Of a DNA stretch of 12,912 nucleotides, positions 1 to 5,437 are shown in pieces. Positions within the stretch are counted from its first letter, which is position 1; each line of letters starts with the position of its first letter. The notes under the pieces are model-generated. The model ran no database searches, had not been told where the DNA came from, and saw only the letters and a program-made list of their open reading frames with translations. A program made the position numbers and the translations under genes. The stretch is from Acidimicrobiia bacterium (lineage in GTDB: Bacteria > Actinomycetota > Acidimicrobiia > IMCC26256 > JAENVU01): positions 1-12,912 of the forward strand of contig JAENVU010000004.1 in the NCBI GenBank assembly GCA_016650415.1. The letters run 5' to 3'.

Positions 1-640
1 CATCAGGAGATGCGATTCCTCACCGCTGACCAGGTGAACACGCTCGCAGCGGTCATCGACGAGCGGTACCGAACCGCTGTGTACCTCGCCGCCTACGGTG
101 GACTTCGCGCCGGCGAAGTCTGGGGTCTCCGGATCGACTGATTGAACCTTGCCGTCGGAACCGTCGACATCGCGGTCGCGATGAGCGAAGCCGGCGGCCT
201 GCACGTCGGGCCGACGAAGACCGGTCGGCGGCGGACGATCCAGGTGCCGCGCTTTCTCGCGGCCATGCTCACCGAACACGTCGTGTGCTACCCCGCAGCC
301 GACGGCTGGCTCTTCACCGCGGGCGAAGGCGGTCCGGTCCATCATCCCAACTTCCGGAGCCGTCACTACGAACGCGCCATGAAGCAGTCCGGCCTCGGGC
401 ACGTTCGATTCCACGACTTGCGCCACACGTGCGCGGCGCTCCTCATCGCCGCCGGCCGACATCTCGAAGAGGTCAAGACGTACCTCGGCCACTCGTCGAT
501 TCGAGTCACAAGCGATCGGTACGGCCACCTCTTCCCGGAGGCGCGCGCTGCGCTTGCTGACGCGCTCGACGCCACGTTTACAGAATCTTCCGCGGCCTGG
601 CCGCGGCCTGGGCTCGAATTGTTCAAGACTCCGAACGCGA

Positions 641-666
641 ATCAGCGGCCCCGAAAGGCCGCTGAT
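641..666 (-). terminator. Stem-loop just 3' of tRNA-Gly, probable terminator
   Basis: A perfect 10-bp stem (ATCAGCGGCC / GGCCGCTGAT) closes a 6-nt loop. It begins 13 nt beyond the encoded CCA end of the tRNA on the minus strand. No T-run follows, so it would be a U-less actinobacterial terminator or an RNA-processing structure. The integrase frame also passes through it. If the element inserted at the tRNA 3' end, the hairpin arrived with the element and replaced the tRNA's original downstream sequence (inference). Confidence 0.5.
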
Positions 667-679
667 CTGCAAGTACGTA

Positions 680-729
680 TGGAGCGGACGACGGGATTCG
701 AACCCGCGACCCTCACCTTGGCAAGGTGA
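680..729. other. Candidate attachment site (att) in 3' part of tRNA-Gly
   Basis: Tyrosine recombinases of integrative elements commonly recombine within tRNA 3' halves, and in actinobacterial elements the int 3' end abuts the att core. Here the integrase reads directly into the tRNA 3' half, so the crossover core should lie within about 680-729. The exact core cannot be defined without the partner copy, which should be a partial tRNA-Gly repeat left of this window. Confidence 0.45.
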
Positions 730-755
730 TGCTCTACCAGCTGAGCCACGTCCGC
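680..755 (-). tRNA. tRNA-Gly (anticodon GCC)
   Basis: The reverse strand folds as a complete 76-nt cloverleaf. The 7-bp acceptor stem is GCGGACG/CGTCCGC. The D-arm is GCTC-loop-GAGC. The anticodon stem TCACC/GGTGA encloses the loop TTGCCAA, placing anticodon GCC at 720-722 to read GGC codons. The T-arm carries TTCGAAT. The discriminator is U and the 3' CCA is encoded at 680-682. The tRNA looks intact. Its 3' half overlaps the end of the integrase frame on the opposite strand, as expected where an element uses a tRNA gene as its integration site. Confidence 0.96.
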
Positions 756-766
756 GTAGAGGTAGG

Positions 767-775
767 AAGATAGCA
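767..775 (-). promoter_or_regulatory. Extended -10 promoter element for tRNA-Gly
   Basis: The minus strand reads TGCTATCTT, an extended -10 (TGn plus TATCTT), ending 11 nt before the mature tRNA 5' end at 755. A start about 7 nt downstream would leave a short 5' leader for RNase P. No good -35 is seen at 16-18 bp, which extended -10 promoters tolerate. Confidence 0.4.
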
Positions 776-794
776 GCCTCGGTCTCGCAACCCC

Positions 795-800
795 TAGCCT
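795..800 (+). promoter_or_regulatory. TAGCCT -10 box, likely leaderless promoter
   Basis: TAGCCT matches the actinobacterial TANNNT -10 pattern and ends exactly 6 nt before the ATG at 807. Transcription would begin at or next to the start codon. No Shine-Dalgarno sequence precedes that ATG, which supports leaderless translation (inference). Confidence 0.5.
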
Positions 801-806
801 CCGAGA

Positions 807-1703
807 ATGCGTATCTCGATTTTTGGCGGCGAACTTCCTTCCATCGATGCTGCGGTCGCAGCCGCGAAGCAAGTGGAGGCCGAGGGGTTTGCCGGTTTCT
901 TCATCCCTCAGATCTTCGGGCTCGACGCCCTGACGACCCTCGCGGTCGTCGGGCACGAAGTGCCGCGCATCGAGTTGGGCACCGGCGTCGTGCCCACCTA
1001 TCCGCGCCATCCCATGATGTTGGCGGCGCAGGCGATGACCACCCAGGTGGCCTCGGGTGGACGGCTCACCCTCGGGATCGGACTCTCCCATCAGATCGTG
1101 ATCGAGTCGATGTTCGGCATGTCGTACGCGAAGCCCGCTCGACACATGAAGGAGTACCTGTCGATCCTCATGCCGTTGCTGCACGGTGAGCCCTGCGCGT
1201 TCAACGGCGAGACCCTCAGCTTCAACGGTGGGATCGGCTTCACTGCCGAACCCGTGCCGGTCCTCGTCGCCGCACTCGGACCCCGCATGCTCCAACTCGC
1301 GGGCGAGATGACCGAGGGAACCGTGACGTGGATGACCGGCCCGGCCACACTCGAATCGCACATCGTGCCGAGCATCCAGAAGGCCGCATCCGACGCCGGT
1401 CGTCCGCCACCACGCGTCGCCGCGTCACTCCCGGTCTGTGTCACCGACGACGTCGACGGTGCCCGGGCGCAGGCCGCCGACATGTTCTCGGTGTACGGAA
1501 TGCTGCCGAGTTATCGCGCGATGCTCGACCGCGAGGGTGCTGCGGGCCCGGCGGATGTCGCGATCGTCGGTGACGAAGCCACCGTTGCCGCGGGCATTGC
1601 GCGGGTGGCGGATGCCGGTGCGACGGACTTCTCGGCGGCCGAGTTCGCGGTCACGTCGGACGAGCGGCGCCGGACGCGCGAGCTGTTGAGATCGCTCTTG
1701 TGA
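807..1703 (+). CDS. LLM-class, probably F420-dependent oxidoreductase
   Basis: Soluble TIM-barrel flavin/F420 oxidoreductase of the bacterial-luciferase-like family, 298 residues, full length for the family. Visible signatures are an N-terminal beta strand (MRISIFGGE), the strand IELGTGVVPTYPRHP (56-69), the family segment SGGRLTLGIGLSHQ (83-96), and a C-terminal segment on flux through the barrel (DVAIVGDEATVAAGIARVADAGATDF). It resembles actinobacterial F420-dependent LLM proteins such as the TIGR03564 group, from memory and not a search. These enzymes transfer hydride from F420H2 to varied substrates; the substrate here is unknown. The ATG was chosen because the family N-terminus begins there and a -10 box sits 6 nt upstream. 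Its stop overlaps the next gene by 4 nt (GTGA), so the two are translationally coupled. Confidence 0.9.
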   Translation: MRISIFGGELPSIDAAVAAAKQVEAEGFAGFFIPQIFGLDALTTLAVVGHEVPRIELGTGVVPTYPRHPMMLAAQAMTTQVASGGRLTLGIGLSHQIVIESMFGMSYAKPARHMKEYLSILMPLLHGEPCAFNGETLSFNGGIGFTAEPVPVLVAALGPRMLQLAGEMTEGTVTWMTGPATLESHIVPSIQKAASDAGRPPPRVAASLPVCVTDDVDGARAQAADMFSVYGMLPSYRAMLDREGAAGPADVAIVGDEATVAAGIARVADAGATDFSAAEFAVTSDERRRTRELLRSLL

Positions 1704-2377
1704 GCGAGTCGCTCCCCCGGTCACCCCTCGACCTGCTCGAGCCGCTCGCCCGTGAAGAGGTGGTCATCGACGACGGCCTTCGCCACCTCGAGATCTACAC
1801 GATGGTCGGATTGCTCACGATCCTGTGGCACGGCCCGATCGATGCCCCGCACGTCGTCGTGATGGCCGGCGGCGGCATGGGTGGACTCCTCGGACCGGCC
1901 GGTGGCCTCTATCACGACCTCGGTCTCGCGTTCGCGGCCCAAGGCATCGGCACGATGCGCGTCGGATATCGCCGGCCGAATGATCTCGTCCGCTGCGTGC
2001 ACGATGTCGCGGCCGCGGCCGACCTCGCCTCGCGGGCCGGCGGTGAGCGGTTCGTGACCGTCGGTCATTCCTTCGGAGGCGCCGTCGCCGTCCAGGCGGG
2101 CATGGTGCTGGGCCAACACTGCCGAGGCATCGTGACGCTCTCGACCCAGTCCGCAGGTTGCGAGGACGCCGGGCAGTTGGCCGACGACGTTCCGGTGCTC
2201 CTGCTCCACGGCGACCGGGACGAGATCCTCCCCGCAGAGACGTCCCGGGTGGTCCAGTTCCTGATCGGCCACGGTGAGGTGGAAATGCTCCCAGGGTCCG
2301 GTCATCTCCTGTCCGAGGCCGCCGACCACCTGCGCACCCGGCTGGGAACCTGGATCCCGGACCGGTTGACCGCTTGA
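1700..2377 (+). CDS. Small alpha/beta hydrolase
   Basis: Alpha/beta-hydrolase-fold protein of 225 residues, at the short end for the fold, with little or no cap domain. The nucleophile elbow is VGHSFGG with Ser124. The acid is Asp172 or Asp174 in LLLHGDRDEILP, and the base is His202 in GSGHLLSE. A glycine-rich stretch (AGGGMGGLLGP, about 56-66) lies where the oxyanion loop is expected. Likely an esterase, thioesterase or serine-aminopeptidase-like hydrolase; the substrate is not readable. There is no signal peptide, so it is cytoplasmic. The GTG start overlaps the stop of the preceding LLM gene in GTGA, which implies co-translation and a shared pathway. The gene converges on the minus-strand LLM gene, with 35 nt between stops. 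Confidence 0.88.
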   Translation: MSESLPRSPLDLLEPLAREEVVIDDGLRHLEIYTMVGLLTILWHGPIDAPHVVVMAGGGMGGLLGPAGGLYHDLGLAFAAQGIGTMRVGYRRPNDLVRCVHDVAAAADLASRAGGERFVTVGHSFGGAVAVQAGMVLGQHCRGIVTLSTQSAGCEDAGQLADDVPVLLLHGDRDEILPAETSRVVQFLIGHGEVEMLPGSGHLLSEAADHLRTRLGTWIPDRLTA

Positions 2378-2430
2378 CTGGTTGATCGGGCCCAGGACCG
2401 AGTGACGCGTGGCTACTTCCCGGTCAACCG
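2363..2430. repeat. 10-bp inverted repeat spanning a convergent gene junction
   Basis: CGGTTGACCG at 2363-2372 and its reverse complement CGGTCAACCG at 2421-2430 flank the junction of two convergent genes, with 48 nt between arms. Both arms lie inside coding sequence because both proteins end in Arg-Leu-Thr with identical codons. It could act as a weak bidirectional terminator, but no T-run is present and chance is possible. Confidence 0.3.
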
Positions 2431-3345
2431 CTCGACCACGGGCGCGAACATCTCCATCTCGTCGCCCCCGATCACGGCGTAGCTGACGCCCCAACGCTCC
2501 CGACGCGTCTCCATCAGGTCGCAGACCTCGTCGACCGTCCCGACCAGGGCGAGACCGGCGTCGAGCGCATCCTCCGCCGTGACGCCGAACCCGGGCGCAA
2601 CCGCGTTGGCCAGCCGTTGCCGGTCGTCGGTGATCGACGCGAGGAAGTACCGGATCTGGAGTTCGATGTCGTCGAAGCGCGCCCCGGCGCCCTCCTTGAT
2701 CCATCCGACCTTCTGGTCGATCATGCCCGCGAGCGAGTCGGTCATCGCGTCCGCGGTCACGGTGCCAGCCTTCATGTTCGGGTTGATCCCAACGATGTCG
2801 GCGTACTTGCCCGCGAGTCGCAACACGCGGGGACCGCCGCCACCGATCAGGATCGGCACGTGCGCCTGGGTCGGCTTCGGTATCGCTTGGTAGTCGGTCA
2901 CGGTGTAGTGCGCGCCACTGAACGAGAAGGCGTCGGGGCCGTAACACCCCGCGATGATCTGCAACGCCTCTTCAAGGCGTTCGATGCGGACACCGGGCCG
3001 GTCGTAGGGAATCCCCAGGGCGGTGTAATCGACCTCCATCCACCCGGCACCGACCCCGAGTTCGGTGCGGCCGCCCGAAAGCACGTCGATCGTCGCGACT
3101 TCCTTCGCCAGAATCGAGGGGTGCTTGTAGTCGTTGTCGAAGACGAGCGCGCCGACCTTCAACGTCTTGGTCGCGGAAGCGGCTGTGGCCATGGCGACCA
3201 TGGGCGCGAGTTCGGTATCGATGAAATGGTCGGGGAAGTACATCGTGGAATAGCCGAGTTCCTCGGCCCGACGAGCCTGGGTGACGAACGACTCGGGAGT
3301 GAAACTCCCACCGATCTGAACTCCGAAACGAAATGACTTGGACAT
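2413..3345 (-). CDS. LLM-class F420-dependent oxidoreductase (TIGR03621-like)
   Basis: Second luciferase-like oxidoreductase, 310 residues from the chosen ATG. Features in order: N-terminal strand FRFGVQIGG; YSTMYFPDHF (32-41); the family segment SGGRTELGVGAGWMEVDY (90-107); RLEEALQII; and the glycine-rich IGGGGPRVLRLAGKYADIVG that contributes to cofactor phosphate binding in this fold. It resembles the actinobacterial TIGR03621 LLM group from memory; substrate unknown. An upstream in-frame start at 3420 is open but lies inside dut. The ATG at 3345 follows an AGGAAAG ribosome site 8 nt away and matches the family N-terminus. Only 5 nt separate it from the dut stop, so it is in an operon with dut. 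It differs clearly from the LLM protein at 807-1703, so the two are not a recent duplication. Confidence 0.9.
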   Translation of the reverse strand: MSKSFRFGVQIGGSFTPESFVTQARRAEELGYSTMYFPDHFIDTELAPMVAMATAASATKTLKVGALVFDNDYKHPSILAKEVATIDVLSGGRTELGVGAGWMEVDYTALGIPYDRPGVRIERLEEALQIIAGCYGPDAFSFSGAHYTVTDYQAIPKPTQAHVPILIGGGGPRVLRLAGKYADIVGINPNMKAGTVTADAMTDSLAGMIDQKVGWIKEGAGARFDDIELQIRYFLASITDDRQRLANAVAPGFGVTAEDALDAGLALVGTVDEVCDLMETRRERWGVSYAVIGGDEMEMFAPVVERLTGK

Positions 3346-3350
3346 GGCGC

Positions 3351-3785
3351 TCACTTTCCTGTCGATCCGAAACCGAAGGTGTCGCGGGTGGTGTCGTCCA
3401 ATGCCTCGACCAGTTGCCACTCCACGTAAGTCACGGCCTGGATCACGAGTTGGGCGATGCGGTCGCCCTTGGCGATCGCGTACGGCTCGGCTGGGTCGGT
3501 GTTGACGAGGAGGACCTTCAGCTCGCCGCGGTACTGGGCGTCGATCAGGCCGGGCGCGTTGAGGACGGTCACGCCGTGCTTCAGCGCGAGGCCCGAACGG
3601 GGCAGTACCAGGCCCGCGTATCCGGAAGGAATCGCGATCGCGAGACCGGTCGGGATCAACGCGCGGTCACCGGCCGGCGCGATGGTCACGTCGACGTTCG
3701 CGCACAGGTCGTAGCCGGCATCGTCGTCGTGGGCCTGGGTGGGCAGGATCGCGTCCGGGTCCAACCGAGTGATCGGGATGTGCAT
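3351..3785 (-). CDS. dut: dUTP diphosphatase (dUTPase)
   Basis: Hydrolyses dUTP to dUMP and pyrophosphate, keeping uracil out of DNA and supplying dUMP for thymidylate synthesis; a cytosolic homotrimer in this family. It has 144 residues, the usual trimeric dUTPase length, and all five motifs are visible: I HDDDAGYDL (19-27), II PRSGLA (62-67), III GLIDAQYRGEL (79-89, catalytic Asp82, Tyr85), IV GDRIAQLV (107-114) and V RDTFGFGSTG (134-143). Motif V departs from the common RGxGGFGSxG at its first glycines but keeps the Phe and the GSTG phosphate loop. The start ATG lies 6 nt after a TAGGGT box, suggesting leaderless transcription. It is followed after 5 nt by an LLM oxidoreductase, an unusual partner for a nucleotide-pool enzyme. 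Confidence 0.95.
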   Translation of the reverse strand: MHIPITRLDPDAILPTQAHDDDAGYDLCANVDVTIAPAGDRALIPTGLAIAIPSGYAGLVLPRSGLALKHGVTVLNAPGLIDAQYRGELKVLLVNTDPAEPYAIAKGDRIAQLVIQAVTYVEWQLVEALDDTTRDTFGFGSTGK

Positions 3786-3791
3786 GCCGTG

Positions 3792-3797
3792 ACCCTA
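3792..3797 (-). promoter_or_regulatory. TAGGGT -10 box of dut, likely leaderless
   Basis: The minus strand reads TAGGGT followed by 6 nt and then the dut ATG, the same arrangement seen at 795-800. No Shine-Dalgarno sequence is present. The box lies just downstream of the 3808-3860 hairpin in the direction of dut transcription. Confidence 0.5.
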
Positions 3798-3807
3798 CGA
3801 CCGCGTG

Positions 3808-3860
3808 CCGTTCCGGCGTCGATAACTCGTGCGGAGAGCGAGTCCTCGACGCCGGAACGG
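3808..3860 (-). terminator. Long perfect inverted repeat, probable terminator of the acyl-CoA synthetase gene
   Basis: The arms CCGTTCCGGCGTCGA (3808-3822) and TCGACGCCGGAACGG (3846-3860) are perfectly complementary over 15 bp. Inside the 23-nt loop a second 5-bp pairing (ACTCG 3825-3829 with CGAGT 3839-3843) extends the structure. It starts 3 nt after the stop of the minus-strand acyl-CoA synthetase gene, so termination is the first reading. No T-run follows in either direction. It also sits immediately upstream of the dut promoter, so insulating dut from read-through, or an operator role, is possible. Confidence 0.55.
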
Positions 3861-3863
3861 TGC

Positions 3864-5360
3864 TCAGGTCGGGTGACGGGCGAGGTAGTCGGCGCGGAGG
3901 TGGGGCTTGCGGGTCTTGCCGTTCGGGTCCCGCGGGAGTTCGTCGACGAACTCGACGATGCGGGGCCGCTTGTAGTCGGCCATCCGATCCCGGACCCAGC
4001 CGACCACCTGCGCGTCGTCGAGTTCGACCTCCGGCCGGCGTTGGACCAACGCGTAGAGCACCTCGCCCCACTCGTCGTCGGGAATGCCGAGCACAGCACA
4101 GTCCACGACGTCGGGATGCGTGAGCAGGCATTCCTCGATCTCTCGGGGATAGATGTTCACCCCACCGCAGATCACCATGTCCGACTTCCGGTCCGCGAGA
4201 TAGAGGTAACCGTCGGCATCCAGGGAGCCCGCGTCGCCGACGGTGAAAAACTTCTCCCGATGCTGGGCCGCGGTCTTCTCCGGATCGTTGTGGTACTCGA
4301 AGCTCGACTCGGCGGGCTCCACCCAGATCGTGCCGACCTCGCCCGGAGGGAGTTCGTTGCCGTCGTCGTCGAGGATCACGAACTCGTTGCCGGGATACGG
4401 CCGACCCACGCTGCCCGGGCGCTCGAGCCATTCTTCGGGCGAGATCACCGTTCCGCCACCTTCGGACGCGCCGTAGTACTCCCACACCTTGTCGGCCCCC
4501 ACGAAGTCCATGAACGCGCGCTTGAGCGGGATCGGGCACGGTGCCGCCGCGTGGACGACCACCTTGAGCGACGAGAGGTCGAAACCGGCGCGGACATCGT
4601 CGGGCAACGCGAGGATGCGCTGGAAGTTGGCCGGCACCATGTGCGTCGTGGTCACCCGATGCCGTTCGATGAGTTCCAGTGCGTGCCGCGCGTCCCACTG
4701 CTCCATGATCACGACCGACGCGCCGAACGCCAGGTGCATCTGGGCCCAGTAGCTCGGACCCGAGTGATACGCCGGCCCGACCATGAGGTGAACGTCGGTG
4801 TCGTCCAATCCCCAGCGGGCCCCGCCGGCGGCCGCGCCGATCGCACGCCGCCGGATGTCGTCCGGACCCATGGCGACCCCCTTGGGCCGACCGGTCGTGC
4901 CCGAGGTGTACGCCATCGTGGTCGGCCAGGCGTCGCCGATGATCTCGGGAGGATCGACCTCGGGTTGATCGGCCGGCCAACCGGCCTCGACCACGAGTTG
5001 GGGCACGGAGGCAACGTTGACCAGCCCCGGGCGGAGCGCGTTCGTCACGACGACCGCAGTCGCACCGGAGTCCGCGACGATCCACCCGGCCTCGTCCGCC
5101 TTGAAGTGGATGTTGACGGGCACCACGATCGCGCCGAGCCGGCCGATCGCGTGAGTGGCCACGAAGAACTCCAGCGAGTTGGGAACCATGACCGCGACCC
5201 GATCACTCCGAACGACGCCCAGTCGATGGAGCGCATGGGCCAGATCGCGCGCCGCCGCGCTGAGTTCCCCGTACGACATCGTCTGCTCGCGCAAGCGGAG
5301 CGCAACCGCGTCGGGCCGCACGCGGGCCTGGGCCAGGACTCCGGCATCGGTAGTGGTCAT
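3864..5360 (-). CDS. AMP-dependent acyl-CoA synthetase/ligase (FadD-like)
   Basis: Member of the ANL adenylating superfamily, about 498 residues, full length. It activates a carboxylic acid to acyl-AMP and then to acyl-CoA. Motifs, numbered from ATG 5360: P-loop-like YTSGTTGRPKGV (about 151-162), EYYGASEGGG (about 294-303), TVGDAGSLDADGYLYLADRK (about 373-392), the hinge and A8 loop SDMVICGGVNIYPREIE (about 393-409), and the C-terminal catalytic lysine in NGKTRK (about 480-485). There is no signal peptide or membrane segment. The acid substrate is unknown, but neighbouring acyl-CoA dehydrogenase, hydratase, thiolase-like and P450 genes suggest lipid or sterol side-chain catabolism. The ATG at 5360 is preferred; an adjoining GTG at 5363 adds one residue. 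No clear Shine-Dalgarno is seen. A CAAGAT sequence 6 nt before the ATG could be a poor leaderless -10. Divergent from the acyl-CoA dehydrogenase gene with a 77-nt gap. Confidence 0.92.
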   Translation of the reverse strand: MTTTDAGVLAQARVRPDAVALRLREQTMSYGELSAAARDLAHALHRLGVVRSDRVAVMVPNSLEFFVATHAIGRLGAIVVPVNIHFKADEAGWIVADSGATAVVVTNALRPGLVNVASVPQLVVEAGWPADQPEVDPPEIIGDAWPTTMAYTSGTTGRPKGVAMGPDDIRRRAIGAAAGGARWGLDDTDVHLMVGPAYHSGPSYWAQMHLAFGASVVIMEQWDARHALELIERHRVTTTHMVPANFQRILALPDDVRAGFDLSSLKVVVHAAAPCPIPLKRAFMDFVGADKVWEYYGASEGGGTVISPEEWLERPGSVGRPYPGNEFVILDDDGNELPPGEVGTIWVEPAESSFEYHNDPEKTAAQHREKFFTVGDAGSLDADGYLYLADRKSDMVICGGVNIYPREIEECLLTHPDVVDCAVLGIPDDEWGEVLYALVQRRPEVELDDAQVVGWVRDRMADYKRPRIVEFVDELPRDPNGKTRKPHLRADYLARHPT

Positions 5361-5403
5361 CACCGCATCTTGATCCGTCGACCCGGCCGACGCACGACGG
5401 GCC

Positions 5404-5431
5404 TAGCCTCAGGCTCGGCGACAACGGAGAG
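5404..5431 (+). promoter_or_regulatory. -10 box, small palindrome and ribosome site of acyl-CoA dehydrogenase gene
   Basis: TAGCCT at 5404-5409 shares the 9-mer CCTAGCCTC with the -10 region at 793-801. An inverted repeat AGCCT-C-AGGCT (5405-5415) overlaps this box and the expected start site, so a repressor could occlude it. A GGAGAG ribosome site (5426-5431) lies 6 nt before the ATG, so this mRNA has a short leader. No convincing -35 is seen. The wider gap at 5361-5437 serves two divergent genes. Confidence 0.4.
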
Positions 5432-5437
5432 ACGACG

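Larger units (their letters stand above)
1..729 (+). pseudogene. Tyrosine recombinase (phage-type integrase), catalytic domain, interrupted by in-frame TGA
   Basis: Catalytic half of a tyrosine recombinase that would integrate and excise a mobile element. The N-terminal part lies left of the window. Frame 1 is open from base 1 to a TGA at 139-141, then continues in the same frame to 727-729. The first segment ends with the box I arginine (GGLRAGE, Arg codon 106-108). Numbering from the TTG at 142, the second segment has the beta-hairpin Lys26 (GPTKTG), His91 and Arg94 (HDLRHT), His117 (LGHSS) and the nucleophile Tyr127 (DRYGHLF, codon 520-522). The whole catalytic set is therefore present but split. 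The TGA sits where homologues often carry an Arg, so a CGA to TGA change is the simplest explanation (inference). A fragment restarting at TTG 142 would lack the first catalytic Arg and should be inactive. The last 30 or so codons cross a hairpin and enter the tRNA-Gly gene, so that tail is unlikely to be a conserved domain. Confidence 0.8.

Noticed and set aside
139..141. Programmed read-through or recoding of the integrase TGA
   Set aside because: No recoding hairpin or recognisable selenocysteine context was seen next to it, and homologues are expected to have Arg here; simple mutation is more economical.
554..1189. Plus-strand frame containing the peptide GRRDSNPRPSPWQGDALP
   Set aside because: This peptide is the well-known artefact of translating the complement of a tRNA gene; the frame is a read-through of tRNA-Gly and the start of the LLM gene.
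1721..2947. Open minus-strand frame of about 408 codons over the hydrolase and LLM gene
   Set aside because: Arg/Gly/His-rich low-complexity translation with no motifs; both overlapped genes have full catalytic signatures in their own frames.
5376..5392. CGTCG-N7-CGACG inverted repeat in the divergent synthetase/dehydrogenase gap
   Set aside because: Five-base CG-rich arms are expected by chance at this GC content; left out as a separate site.
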